From NCBI GenBank assembly GCA_963820545.1, contig CAWGAJ010000001.1, positions 558,001 to 622,000 of the forward strand: a stretch of DNA of 64,000 bases. Direction: 5' to 3'. The stretch's first letter is position 1. The number at the start of each line of letters is the position of its first letter. The translations under genes and the position numbers were made by a program. Under the pieces are notes generated by a model. That model was not told the DNA's origin. It ran no database searches and saw only the letters and a list, made by a program, of their open reading frames with translations. The stretch comes from CAWGAJ01 sp963820545 (lineage in GTDB: Bacteria > Planctomycetota > Planctomycetia > Pirellulales > Thermoguttaceae). Positions 39,292-48,737 of the stretch are shown piece by piece.

Positions 39292-39729
39292 ATGAATATT
39301 GAAATCATACTTTCGCTTCATAGGCATTGGGTGTGGGCGGATCGGATGAAGGAGTTGTTTGAGTATTATCTAAAGGAGGAAGGGCTTCCACAAGAGGAAA
39401 GCCTGAAACCGGATCAACCTTACATGTTGAGTAGCATGTTTACCTGCATGTTTTTGTGGTACGGCCTCCTTTATGTCACCTGTAACGGCATCGAAAAAGT
39501 GGGCAAAGTCAACATGGCGGACGTTTCACCAACCTTTAATGAGGTAAGAAAAACACTTTACCAATTTCGAAATGCTATGTTTCATATTCAACCTCAGTAT
39601 TGGTCCCTAAAATTGATGGATATATTCAAAGATGAGAAAATCATAGAGCGGATTCGTGCGACACATGTTAGCGTTGGAACATGGCTGGAGGCGCAATTGA
39701 AGCCATATGCGAATAGCACCCAACAATAA
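39292..39729 (+). CDS. cassette gene: hypothetical protein
   Basis: 145 residues from ATG 39292 (GAGGGAAAAG upstream); the frame is open further back across the attC-like site, but that is not part of the gene. Mostly helical (LSLHRHWVWADRMKELFEYY ... TLYQFRNAMFHIQPQYW), with a helix-FRNAMFH pattern that recalls HEPN-like or Cthe-type RNA-binding helical proteins; no firm family. The TAA stop lies inside the following attC site, as is usual for integron cassettes. Confidence 0.6.
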   Translation: MNIEIILSLHRHWVWADRMKELFEYYLKEEGLPQEESLKPDQPYMLSSMFTCMFLWYGLLYVTCNGIEKVGKVNMADVSPTFNEVRKTLYQFRNAMFHIQPQYWSLKLMDIFKDEKIIERIRATHVSVGTWLEAQLKPYANSTQQ

Positions 39730-39777
39730 ACTCAAGCGAACGCGAGGGATACGCGCCGCTGAACTTTGTCGTTAGGC
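39718..39777 (+). other. attC-like recombination site D
   Basis: R'' ACCCAAC (39718-39724) and R' GTTAGGC (39771-39777) with the typical GCCGCTGAACTTTGTCGTTAGGC end. Sixty bases, the usual minimal attC length. This is the most convincing site of the set. Confidence 0.75.
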
Positions 39778-39834
39778 GCTTCATTTTCTATGATTTATAG
39801 TGATAAATAACTTCTGCACATAGAAGGAAGCAAT

Positions 39835-40354
39835 ATGCAGACATGGTTTCTCTTATATACTTGGGTATTTTTTCGCAATCATTATTGGTCATTGGTGCAT
39901 TTCTTGGGTTGTTAATACTCTCTGGTCAGCATCTGGTTGGTTAAAGAATAAAGAAGTACAGCCTTTTGCCTATACCCCTTCTCTTGTGGGTCTGGTAGAA
40001 CGGGCTTTATACGTGGCGTCGCTTCAATTTGGACGATCAGAATTTATTGCTGTATGGTTAGCCATGAAAGTCGCGGGGCAGTGGAAAAAGTGGGAAGAGG
40101 GTGCGAATGTTGAGTCTGGAACTATACCTGGAAGAGCCTTTTACAACTTTTTCTTAATAGGTACGGGGTTTTCTATTGCCTATGCCTTTGTAGGATTTTT
40201 GATTATATCCAGTATCTCTACTGGCGAATATCTTAAAGCAATCATTCCTCCCACTGCTTTAATCGCCGGAACTGTCTTTTTTGTCATGTTAACAAAATAT
40301 TATCAAAGAAAACACCATCGCAATGTTGCCAAGTCTAATAGTAAAAGTGCCTAA
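39835..40354 (+). CDS. cassette gene: small membrane protein, frame broken near the start
   Basis: From ATG 39835 (GAAGGAAG upstream) the frame reads MQTWFLLYT and then runs into a stop, while the +1 frame from about 39842 on reads LGYFFAIIIGHWCISWVVNT and continues without stop through LVERALYVASLQFGRSEFIA and two membrane helices (FIGTGFSIAYAFVGFLIISS, PPTALIAGTVFFVMLTKYY) to the TAA at 40352. A single base loss at 39843-39865 explains it. Function unknown; three or four membrane segments. The stop codon TAA is embedded in the next attC box GCCTAAC. Confidence 0.6.
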
Positions 40355-40428
40355 CACCGGCTCCGGCGGGGTGGCACTGACGAAATGGCCTAAGAGTGTG
40401 TGCCACTGGCTTTGCCATTGTGTTGGGC
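40349..40428 (+). other. attC-like recombination site E
   Basis: R'' GCCTAAC (40349-40355) and R' GTTGGGC (40422-40428), 80 bases apart end to end, following directly on the membrane protein gene. Confidence 0.7.
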
Positions 40429-40658
40429 GGGTAGACACTCCATCATGTAACGGGGATTAAAGCGGAAAATAGAACATCGGAAGACGGTACTGCAATGCTT
40501 CGATTTGATAATCATTCATAGTTTACGCGAAGAAGCCTTCTTCTGAAAATTTCCACACAAGCACTGGCAAAGCCAGTGGCACACTTGCATGGCTTCGGGA
40601 GTGTCGATCCGTCGCAACTTATTTGCCAGTATGAGGCATCAAGGTTGACAACGCCATG
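40429..40658. other. gene-less cassette-like stretch
   Basis: No gene. A CACTGGC...GCCAGTGGCACAC palindrome at 40561-40583 is followed by a segment (about 40590-40658) nearly identical to 39146-39213. Confidence 0.5.
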
Positions 40659-40718
40659 CTCGGCTGCGAAAATGCGGTAAAGTTTTACTGGACTTCGGCG
40701 GTCGAATACCTGTTAGGC
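40659..40718 (+). other. attC-like half site C
   Basis: Third copy of the 60-base unit ending GAATACCTGTTAGGC (R' at 40712-40718). Upstream R'' not clear. Confidence 0.5.
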
Positions 40719-40733
40719 CAAGCGAACACACAT

Positions 40734-40991
40734 ATGCCAGACGAGCATTCAGAAAAGACGGTCAGGGTTCTTGAAGAGATTCGTGACCTTCTGAAGGAAG
40801 GCACCGAAAACGCCAAGGCCGTTCGTCAGTTGCTTGACCATTCAGCCCAACGGCAGGCCGAAGTGCGGAAGGAGGCTGAGGCCCAAAGGGTGACTGACCG
40901 ACGAAGGTTCTTAGTGTCGTTGGCTGCTGTCGTGGTTTTGGCCATCACTTTCTTCGTATTCATTCTTGTTACATTTATGCCAAGACAATGA
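40734..40991 (+). CDS. cassette gene: small membrane-anchored coiled-coil protein
   Basis: 85 residues from ATG 40734. A charged helical part (EKTVRVLEEIRDLLKEGTEN ... QRQAEVRKEAEAQR) is followed by one C-terminal membrane helix (FLVSLAAVVVLAITFFVFIL). Tail-anchored layout. No family recognised. Bounded by site C and site F. Confidence 0.6.
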   Translation: MPDEHSEKTVRVLEEIRDLLKEGTENAKAVRQLLDHSAQRQAEVRKEAEAQRVTDRRRFLVSLAAVVVLAITFFVFILVTFMPRQ

Positions 40992-40998
40992 GGATGTG

Positions 40999-41124
40999 GT
41001 CTAACAAGTGCTTTCCAGCGAACCGCCGCTATGCTTCTCCGCTCAGTGCGGAGCGGCAATTCAGACGCGCCCTTCACGCTCAACCCTGTTCGCCAGCAGC
41101 GGTCGCTGAGCTTGGATGTTAGCC
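40999..41124 (+). other. attC-like recombination site F
   Basis: R'' GTCTAAC (40999-41005) and R' GTTAGCC (41118-41124). The inner pair CCAGCGAACCGC and GCGGTCGCTGAGCTTGGATG fits L''/L' arms of attC. 126 bases, within the normal range. Last site of the array. Confidence 0.65.
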
Positions 41125-41932
41125 TCCCTGTTGTTTCGTAATCTCAACTGTTTGCTCGGATGTCTCATCATTCGGCCGTTTTTCTGACAGTCAGACAGCG
41201 CGGGAGGCACTGAAGGCTCCGCTTTCAGTACTGCTTTTGTGACAAGACTTTTTGATTCAGAAATATGTCCCTCTCTTATATTTCTAATCACCAATCCCCT
41301 TACCAAAACCTAATTAACCCCTATCTTTTGGACTGCGCCGCCACCCAGCGGAAACTGCAAATGGAGTGGTCATCCTGAGCGAGGGACCGGCGATTTATTG
41401 GGACTCAGATAAACAGTGTCGTATGCGATAGCCTATGGCCAAACAACCACAACCGTGAATTACGGCATTTTCCGCCGGCTGTTAGCCGGCGGCTGCCGGA
41501 CTTTATTTTCCTGAGACTCAATGGCCGAGGCAATTTGCTCATACTTCCACCACGATCCGTTGCACACCGATAAATTGCGATGGGTTGGGCAGTTTTTTTA
41601 GACCTCAAGACAAAGATCGATTGCTTCGCGCACTTGTTTCATAAGCGTGGTTGCTTGCTTTTTTGTTCCAAGCAATACAACAATTACTGTCGGAAAAACC
41701 GCGTTGGCGGGGGTTTTTCGCGGCATAATCGGCCTTTTCGCACCATCTATCGGGTGGATTTGTTTGCGGTCATAACGAACGTCGCTGTGATGCGAAATCT
41801 GCGGATTGAGGCGAATGACAGCCTTGTGTCGGGGGAAGTAAATTGTTTTCGCTTAAGGGCTTAGGATTGCCGAGTTACCCAGCAGGGAAATCAGCAGAAG
41901 TTGCGAGGTTCGTTTGTAAGGATTATTCACCC
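41125..41932. other. non-coding stretch after the cassette array
   Basis: About 800 bases with no gene I can support. A palindrome CCGCCGGCTGTTAGCCGGCGG lies at 41471-41491. Short open frames are present but none has a recognisable product or a good ribosome site. Confidence 0.4.
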
Positions 41933-42337
41933 ATGGGAAAAGACACCTATCGCGTGGTTACGCGGGGCGCGGACGGCCAGATCCGCATCCGCGATTACGA
42001 CAATCGAGAGGCCTTGCTCAAGCGGCACGCGCAGATCGGCGTGGACGATTGCAGCACTGATCTGGGACTGCGCGGCCTGCCGGTGTTCCGTGGGCTGGTC
42101 GGTCCCATGCCCGAGGGAAAAAACATTATCCGCTACGAATCGCCCGAGGTCTTTGAAACACTCACCAAGGATTGGAGTTCGGCGAAAACCGCGCGCGGCG
42201 ACGATCGCGAACTCACGCACCGCATACCATTGAGGGCGCCTTCCACCAGGCCGGAAATAGTTCTTCGCTTACGGCCAATAAAGAGACTGACGCGCTGGAA
42301 GGCATCAGTTGAGAATCCGCCTCTCGCTTACGGGTAG
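41933..42337 (+). CDS. hypothetical protein
   Basis: 134 residues from ATG 41933. Charged N-terminal half (GKDTYRVVTRGADGQIRIRD, RHAQIGVDDCSTDLGLRGLP). The last 45 residues are basic and of low quality, which may mean another frame break near 42225. No family recognised; may not be a complete gene. Confidence 0.35.
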   Translation: MGKDTYRVVTRGADGQIRIRDYDNREALLKRHAQIGVDDCSTDLGLRGLPVFRGLVGPMPEGKNIIRYESPEVFETLTKDWSSAKTARGDDRELTHRIPLRAPSTRPEIVLRLRPIKRLTRWKASVENPPLAYG

Positions 42338-42417
42338 AAGGTGGAAGCAAAGCACAAAACGCTTTGCTTCCACGCCTTCTGCCATCTGCCCCATGGCTTC
42401 AGCACTCCTGGATGGGC

Positions 42418-43053
42418 CTATCGCGAGGATGAAGCCCTCCAAGTAGTGCCCACGCCGTAGCGAGGCGGGTCTTGGTTCAATCGGGCGATGCCGCCGATCG
42501 GCTCGCCGCTACTGACTGAACCAGGAAATCTAGCAACCAACGTTGGTGTCGCAGCCGGAGTAAGTTGCGGAGCCGGTTGGGAAACAGGTCCGCTAACCGC
42601 CACGCGGCTGACGACTTCTTCTGTAACGATCTTTTGTGTACTCACAGGCGCTTCGACTTTTTGAACTTCAGGCACCAGTCGCCGAGAGGTGACCGGAAGC
42701 TTGACTACTTGCGTTCGCTGTTGCCAGCAGGTTTCGGGAATCCACTCGGTCTCCAAATAAGGTTCCACAAAAGGATTCCAACGGCCGACCCAATAAGTTT
42801 CGGCACGATAGGTAGTTATCGGACACCAATAAACCTGGGTGACATCCTTGGTTTCAGTGTAATACTGTTCTTTGTAAACCGTCCGGGTGGTTTGCTGCGT
42901 CTTGGTTTCCCAAACCGGACGCTGAACGCTGCGACGGGTTTCCTGATAGGTGATGCCGTCTTGCTGGTAATATCGAACTTGGTCTGCTGCCGCGGAGGAT
43001 ATTAAAAATACCGACGTAACTACTGGAATGGCAATGAGTTGATGAATCGACAT
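42418..43053 (-). CDS. secreted Tyr/Val-rich planctomycete protein
   Basis: 211 residues with a signal peptide (LIAIPVVTSVFLISSAAADQ). The middle is rich in Tyr, Thr, Val and Glu in short strands (ETKTQQTTRTVYKEQYYTET, YWCPITTYRAETYWVGRWNP), resembling the YTV-type repeats known from planctomycete exported proteins. The C-terminal third is Pro/Ser-rich. Likely a cell-surface or periplasmic structural protein. Confidence 0.6.
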   Translation of the reverse strand: MSIHQLIAIPVVTSVFLISSAAADQVRYYQQDGITYQETRRSVQRPVWETKTQQTTRTVYKEQYYTETKDVTQVYWCPITTYRAETYWVGRWNPFVEPYLETEWIPETCWQQRTQVVKLPVTSRRLVPEVQKVEAPVSTQKIVTEEVVSRVAVSGPVSQPAPQLTPAATPTLVARFPGSVSSGEPIGGIARLNQDPPRYGVGTTWRASSSR

Positions 43054-43343
43054 CAGCTTTATCCCCCCAAAAGCATCTATCTTTCCAGTCGTACGGCAAC
43101 AGTAGTTGAATTCTGCCCCTTATCTCCTTTACTATCGGTTTTTTTGACTTAACCGGATTAGACAACCTGATTGTTACTCGGGGGAGGATAAGATTTAATC
43201 GAAATTGCTAGTCATGTAAACACCAATTTAAAAAATAAAAAAGATTCAGAGGCAGTTTGGATGAGCCTGATATTCAACTTTCGCGTGCTAGCAAGTCATT
43301 CTGGCGGGAATGGCGTTTGTCTAGTTTGCCAAAACGTCCCGGT
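43054..43343. other. AT-rich intergenic spacer
   Basis: Between two minus-strand genes. No gene; possible promoter for the secreted protein lies in 43054-43200, with AT-rich patches but no box assigned. Confidence 0.35.
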
Positions 43344-43827
43344 TTACGCGCCAGGACGGATGTGGAGACAACAGCAGCCTTCGCCGCCGGGCTGCCAGGT
43401 GTCGGCCGAAAAGCGAAAACCGGCGGCCTCGAAGGTGCCGTCGTCGATGCTGGAGGCAATGCGGCAAAGCGTGGCGATTTCTTGCGGAGGCAGGCCGGCA
43501 TTTTGCCAGGCATTTCGTAGAGGGCAGTCGTGGAATTTGATGTCCAAGCCGGCGGAGTCGGCGCGGATCACTTCGGGTTTGAACATGCGGCCTTCATCGG
43601 CAAGGCCGCTCAAAAAGGCCTGCTGCAAGCCGGGCAAATCCTGCGGTGCGTAGCGAGCGTATTTTTCTCGGCCCCTTTCGGCGCCGCGACGATAAATCGC
43701 CCGGGAAAGAATTTCTTCGTGCGCTGGGGGCCAAGCTCGTGCGCAACTCGTCGAAGATATAGTAATAAATCAAAGCGCGATTCTTGAAGGAATCGTAAAG
43801 CTGTTGGCGGAGAGTTTCTTCTGGCAT
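43344..43827 (-). CDS. L-2-amino-thiazoline-4-carboxylate hydrolase-like (ATC hydrolase family), frame broken twice
   Basis: About 161 residues. The N-terminus (MPEETLRQQLYDSFKNRALI, YYYIFDELR) and the C-terminal part (FHDCPLRNAWQNAGLPPQEI, CRIASSIDDGTFEAAGFRF, ending in a CCC cluster) match the ATC hydrolase family. The middle is out of frame between 43719 and 43745. Adding a single G after each of two GCGC sites (TTGCGCACGAG and CAGCGCACGAAG) gives LRDELGPQRDEEILSRAIYR and RGAERGREKYARYAPQ, a perfect family core. The substrate in this organism is unknown. Confidence 0.7.
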
Positions 43828-43908
43828 GGGGATTAGGGGATCGGGAATCGGGGGAACAAGACAATGGAAATTATAATAGCGATTTCTACATGCCATGTCG
43901 AGAGAGTG

Positions 43909-43934
43909 TGTTCCCACGCCGGAGCGTGGGAACA
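43909..43934. repeat. GTTCCCACG...CGTGGGAAC palindrome
   Basis: Imperfect inverted repeat with a GCCGGAGC centre between two minus-strand genes; same family as 14595, 24683, 30377, 30923 and 48701. Confidence 0.8.
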
Positions 43935-43966
43935 AGACAATCTCAAATGGAGAATCTATTCCCAAT

Positions 43967-45817
43967 TCATTGCTGGTTGGAAGAAGGCGGAAGGGATGCC
44001 GTCTGAGAGGTGGGGGTTTGGGCGTTTTGGTCGGTTCGGGCGAGCACGACCATATTGTCTGTGGCCAAAAAGCGCTGCTGCGCGCAAGCACGCGGAATTG
44101 GCCCGGATGTTGACGATCTATTTCCGCTTTATATTCATCCAAAGTGATGATATACGCCCGCGATTTATGCTCAAGAAATTGCTGTAACTGTTCGGGCGTG
44201 ATGCAATATGGAACCGGATGCCCGGCATAATAAACCAGGCTCTGGCGGAAGAAACGGTAGGCACAAACAAAAGCAGGTTCGGAACTGTCGCGGCGGATCT
44301 CGGCAAAAAGTCGTTTGGCATTCTGATGCTGATCCACCCTCAAAGCGGCAAAGCCAAATATCGCGGTCAAAAAAAGCACCGAGGTACAGGTGAAGATGAT
44401 TACCGCACGCTCGCGCTGATGCTGTTTGGCAGATATTAAACAGAAGTAACCGCCGATGACCAAAATCATTCCAACCAGGCCGATGAGCTCTTCGCCGGGA
44501 ACATAAATCCGCGCCACAAAAGGAACAGCGACCATGATGCCAACGCCTACCAAGATGGTCGTAATCCAGGCATTCTTGATCCAGCCGGGTCCAACACGTA
44601 CCGGCTGCGTGAGCCACGTTTCCAGAAAACAGCCGGTCAATAAGGCCAGGGCCGGATAGACGGGCAAGAGATAATGCGGCAACTTAGTGCTGCAAATCGA
44701 CCAGAAGATAAAAGACGCGCCGAACCAACAAGCCAAAAGAATGTGGCTGTCGCGCCAGGGATGACGCTCGCGAATACGGCGCACGCTGTCAATCGCCGCG
44801 GGACCCAAAAACACCGACCAGGGGAAAAACCCGATCAAAACCGCGGGAATGTAATACCACACCGGTCCGCTGTGGCCAAAGGAAGGTTTCACAAACCGCT
44901 GTAAATTTTCCGTGCCCAAAAATTGCTTAAGCCACAAACCATCGGTCCGCATCGAAACCAAGATATACCAGGGCAAGGCCACAGCCAGGACAACAATTGC
45001 GCCTGTCACCGGGCGGAGTTGCCCCAGGCTTTTCAGGAAATTACTCGGACTAAACACCCGGACCACGGGCGCCATCTCAACTTCCAGTTCATTACGTTCC
45101 AAGCGTCGTTTGAATCCTCCGTTTGTTGGCGGCAGTTAACGATCATCAAAAACAAACCCATTGAGACCATCGGCAACAAGAACATAACCGGGCCCTTGGC
45201 CAAGATCGCGACACCGAGACTGGCGTAAAGAAGTGCAAACAGGCCGAATGCAAGGAGAGATTTATGGCAAATTGCAAATTGCGGAAGCGAAGGCTGCGGT
45301 TCACAATTTTGCCGTTCAATTGCTGAACCCTGAACCCTGAACCCTGAACCCTGAATCCTCAGCGCAGCGACGAAGCAAAGCACTGCCAGCGTGGTGACGA
45401 ACGCCAAGGCCGAATCGGCCGTGGCTGCCCGGGCCGAAACGGTAAAGATGATCGAGGATGCAACAATTAAACCTGCCCAAAGCCCGACGCGGGGATTAAA
45501 CAGCAGCCGGCCCAGGTGATACGTTAGCAATGCCGTGCCTGTGCCCAAAACCGCCGAAAAGAAACGTGCACCGAACTCGTTTTGCCCGAACAGCCCGAAT
45601 CCGGCCATCATCAGCCAATACATAAGCGGCGGCTTGTCGGGAAACATCCGGCCATTGAACATGGGTACGACCCAGTCGCCGCGATCCATCATCTCCCGGG
45701 CACAGAGGCATAGGGCGTCTCGTCTTCGTCCCACAGCGAAGCAGCCCCCAGATAGGTAAAGAAAATGATCGTTGCAGCCGCGGCGATCCAAATTTGGTAA
45801 CGCATATTCTGGGACAT
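43967..45817 (-). CDS. ArnT/PMT-type membrane glycosyltransferase, frame broken about three times
   Basis: About 617 residues. It starts MSQNMRYQIWIAAAATIIFF and has the acidic loop LWDEDETPYAS followed by AREMMDRGDWVVPMFNGRM and FPDKPPLMYW, the signature of ArnT-like (GT83) enzymes, which move a sugar from an undecaprenyl-phosphate carrier on the outer face of the membrane. Many membrane helices follow (WYYIPAVLIGFFPWSVFLG). Breaks: about 45703 (CCTCTGTGCC, one base), about 45120 (ACGGAGGATTC, one base) and about 44070 (AGCGCTTTTTGG, one base). Repairing the last gives the natural end DNMVVLARTDQNAQ and a TGA at 43967. An in-frame slipped repeat at 45325-45362 inserts IQGSGFRVQGSA into a loop. 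Confidence 0.75.
45325..45362 (-). repeat. GGTTCAG slipped repeat inside a coding region
   Basis: On the coding (minus) strand reads TTCAGGGTTCAGGGTTCAGG. It lies in frame in the glycosyltransferase gene and is followed by an AAATTGCAAATTG-like piece (45269-45285). Confidence 0.85.
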
Positions 45818-45961
45818 GAGTGTAGATTGTAATTGGGTGCTGAAGATTGATCATAAATCGCAGGATAATTCGACCTTGACAGAAGTCGTTTGGAAGTCTA
45901 AGGATTTCGCTACATTCAGCCAACAGCATTTTTCACTGAGGCAGATATTAGGGTATTTGAG

Positions 45962-46741
45962 ATGTCTGTGCAAACTGTAGAGGATAAGCGAGCCTGCGAT
46001 TCTGATCTGCTCATCAATGGATTAATATTGGAAAGGCCTTCGACGGGACTGCTTGGTCGGTTGACTGGCAAAGAGACGCTTTGTTGGCTGCTGATACCCT
46101 TGGGGCTAGTGATGGCAGGCCTGCTGGCCTTGAGCGTTGATAGTTGGCTGGCTCGATGGTGTTTGGAGAAAAAATGTCCTGAGTCGCTGGAGAATTTGTT
46201 TGGCGTCATGGAGCCCTTTGGCAATGGGATAGGCGTGGCAATGATTGGGATCACGATTTTTTGCCTGGATTCGGCCCGGCGCTGGGCGTTGCCGCGGGTG
46301 CTGGGCTGCGCTTATTTGGCGGGCCTGGCGGCCAATGGGCTGAAGCTGCTCTTGGTGCGAACGCGTCCGCATTCGTTTGACTTTCACGGCGGGGTGTTAA
46401 ATACCTTCGGTCACTGGTTTCCCATGGCCAGCGCCGGCAGCGTGGGACAGAGTTTTCCCTCGGGGCATACCACTACTGCCGTGGCCCTGGCCGCGGTGCT
46501 GGCGTGGCTTTATCCGCGCGGGTGGTGGTTGTTTCCGACATTTGCAGTGATGGTGGGATGCAATCGGGTCGAGACGGGCGCACATTTCCTCAGCGACGTG
46601 TTTTGGGGCGCCGCCTTAGGCAGTTTTATAGCGATTTGCTTCCTGAAGATTGGCTTGTTGCCAGTGTGGCTCGATCGGATGGAAAGAAGGATGAAGTCAG
46701 AACGTAGAAGTCAGAAGGCAGAAGTCAGAAGGCAGAAGTAG
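45962..46741 (+). CDS. PAP2-family membrane phosphatase
   Basis: 259 residues, six membrane helices. The phosphatase triad of motifs is present: KLLLVRTRP (about residue 121), PSGHTTT (about 163) and CNRVETGAHFLSDVFWG (about 200). Family members remove phosphate from undecaprenyl diphosphate or lipid A. Flanked by two ArnT-like enzymes, so a role in envelope lipid or glycan metabolism is likely. The last 20 residues (DEVRTRSQKAEVRRQK) are encoded by an AGAAGTCAGAAGGC slipped repeat. Confidence 0.85.
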   Translation: MSVQTVEDKRACDSDLLINGLILERPSTGLLGRLTGKETLCWLLIPLGLVMAGLLALSVDSWLARWCLEKKCPESLENLFGVMEPFGNGIGVAMIGITIFCLDSARRWALPRVLGCAYLAGLAANGLKLLLVRTRPHSFDFHGGVLNTFGHWFPMASAGSVGQSFPSGHTTTAVALAAVLAWLYPRGWWLFPTFAVMVGCNRVETGAHFLSDVFWGAALGSFIAICFLKIGLLPVWLDRMERRMKSERRSQKAEVRRQK

Positions 46742-46948
46742 CTTTTGCAAAACTAGTACGAAGTACGGAAAATACGAAACTAAATAAAATGTTGATAGTA
46801 GACGGGGGAAGGCCGCAGGCGAATCGCGACCAACGGTCGCGGCTTTATGACACAAACAAACCGCGACCGACCAATGACCATGCTACGCATGGTGCCCGTT
46901 GGTGCCCGTCGCGGCTTTACAAGATATGCAAATCTCAACACAAGGAAT
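46742..46948. other. spacer between convergent genes
   Basis: No gene. Contains ACCAACGGTCGCGGCTTTA and GTTGGTGCCCGTCGCGGCTT, an imperfect direct repeat. Confidence 0.4.
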
Positions 46949-48632
46949 CTATTCCTTGTTCGCTGTTCCCTGTCCAGGCACTTCATACAGCCGATAACGG
47001 CCGACGGTTTTGTATGGCAGGCCGTCAAGGGCGGTGTAATTTTCGGCATAAGCAGCGCGCTTCTCGGGCAAAACGATGACTGTACCAGTAGGAACATTGG
47101 TCGGTTGATCGTAAAAGATCATTCCAATTTGTTGTTCTTTTAATCCTGATCGCAGGGCTGGATCGAGATAAAAGACCAGCGAGCCGAGGCGCTCTTCGGC
47201 CACCAGCAGTCGGACTGGCAGCCGGCCAAGATGATTGAAATATCCGGCAAGTGTTCGCGCGGTGAAGTTTTCGGCCACGGGCGGCAGGACCACGGTCAGG
47301 ACCACGACAAATTGTAATGCGGTGGAAAGCGTGGAGGCGGCCAGCATTGTTCGCCATTGCTGTTTTTTAAAAAACACAAGCGGTATCAGAGTCGCGCCGC
47401 CTGCCAACACTGCGGCGAGCAAAACCGGCCAGGAAAAAGCGACCGCAAAGACCTTATGCACCACGAAAACCACCAGCGGCAAGACAATCGGCCCGGTGAC
47501 CGAGGAGATAAAAAATGTGCGTAGCAGTGAACGTCGGGCATTTTCCGCGAGAGTGCCAGCGAGAAATTTTGTCCAGCCCACGGCCGCCAGGATAGCAATG
47601 GCTGGAAATACGGGCCAGATGTAGGTAACCAGTTTCGAATGCGCGGCCGAGAGAAAAACAGTACAGCCGATCAACCAGCAAAACAATAATGCCAAGGCGC
47701 CGCCCTTTGAAGGTTCGGCGTTTTGCATCATATCTTCTTTTTTCCCGCGTCGGGGGAGGGCGTCGGCGATGGTGATCGGCAGGTAACCGATCCAGGGCAG
47801 GCCGCCGCCGAAAAGAATCGGCAGATAATACCACCACGGGGCCTCGCCATGAATTTGCGTGGCGGTGGCAAGGCCGAAAAGATGGCGCTGGATGAGAAAA
47901 TAGTACAAATAGCCCGGATGTTTGAGCTCCATGGAGAGATACCAGGTTGAAGAAACAAGTGCGGCCAGAACAAGCACTGTGAGGCCGCCCAGACAAATTG
48001 ATACCCTCAGCCGTCGGGTAACGAGCACGTAGCCGCCATAGGTTACGGCGACCACGGCCACGCCGATCAGTCCCTTGGCGAGGATCGAGATGCCCAGCAA
48101 TAAACCGCTTGCCGCGACATATCGCGCCGCGGCCCGGTTTGATTGGGCGCGATCGGACTGCCACAGAAAAAGTAGGGCCAGATTGATGCAGGGAATAATA
48201 GCCACGTCGTGCGATGCGGCCTGGGCCAGTGCCAGCGGGCAGAACCATTGTGCCGTAAAAAATTCCCGCCACCCAACCGGCAGTGCGGCCGAACATGCGC
48301 CGGCCGATAAGTCCCGTGGTCACAGCGCCCAAGAGGCCGAATATCAAGCCCGGCAGGCGGAGGGCCGCCTCGTTCATGCCGAACAGTCGCAGCGATAAAG
48401 CCTGGCACCAAAAATATAAAATCGGCTTGTCGAAAAACGGTTCGCCGAGGAAGTGAGGGGTTAACCAATCGCCTCGTTCGACCATCTCCTGGGCGATCGA
48501 GGCATGAAGGCCTTCATCGGGATCGAGCAAGGGGAAGCGGATCGTCAAGGGGAAGAGAAAGACAATAGCCGCCAGCACCGCGGCTAGAATGATCAGCCAG
48601 CGGTCGTCAGAATTTGTCGTTTTTATTGACAT
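46949..48632 (-). CDS. second ArnT/PMT-type membrane glycosyltransferase, frame broken once
   Basis: About 561 residues from ATG 48632 (GGGGAGC upstream). The acidic loop LLDPDEGLHASIAQEMVERG and the DW...FFDKPILYFW motif place it with ArnT-like (GT83) glycosyltransferases; about eleven membrane helices follow. The frame breaks near 48233-48240: coding strand CTGCCCGCTGGCACTG. Adding GC (CCC GCG CTG GCA CTG) joins YGTMVLPA to LALAQAASHDVAIIPC. The C-terminal soluble part (from about residue 470) ends LYEVPGQGTANKE. Confidence 0.8.
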
Positions 48633-48700
48633 TTTCCGCTCCCCGACCAACCTTCGGTCGGTGCCCGGTCGCGGCTAAACGGGTGATGTATATCACTGCC

Positions 48701-48724
48701 GTTCCCACGCTGGAGCGTGGGAAC
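48701..48724. repeat. GTTCCCACG...CGTGGGAAC palindrome
   Basis: Located between the second glycosyltransferase start and the isocitrate dehydrogenase stop; could act as a transcript end hairpin but has no T-run on the relevant strand. Confidence 0.8.
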
Positions 48725-48737
48725 GAGGTTAAGAAAA

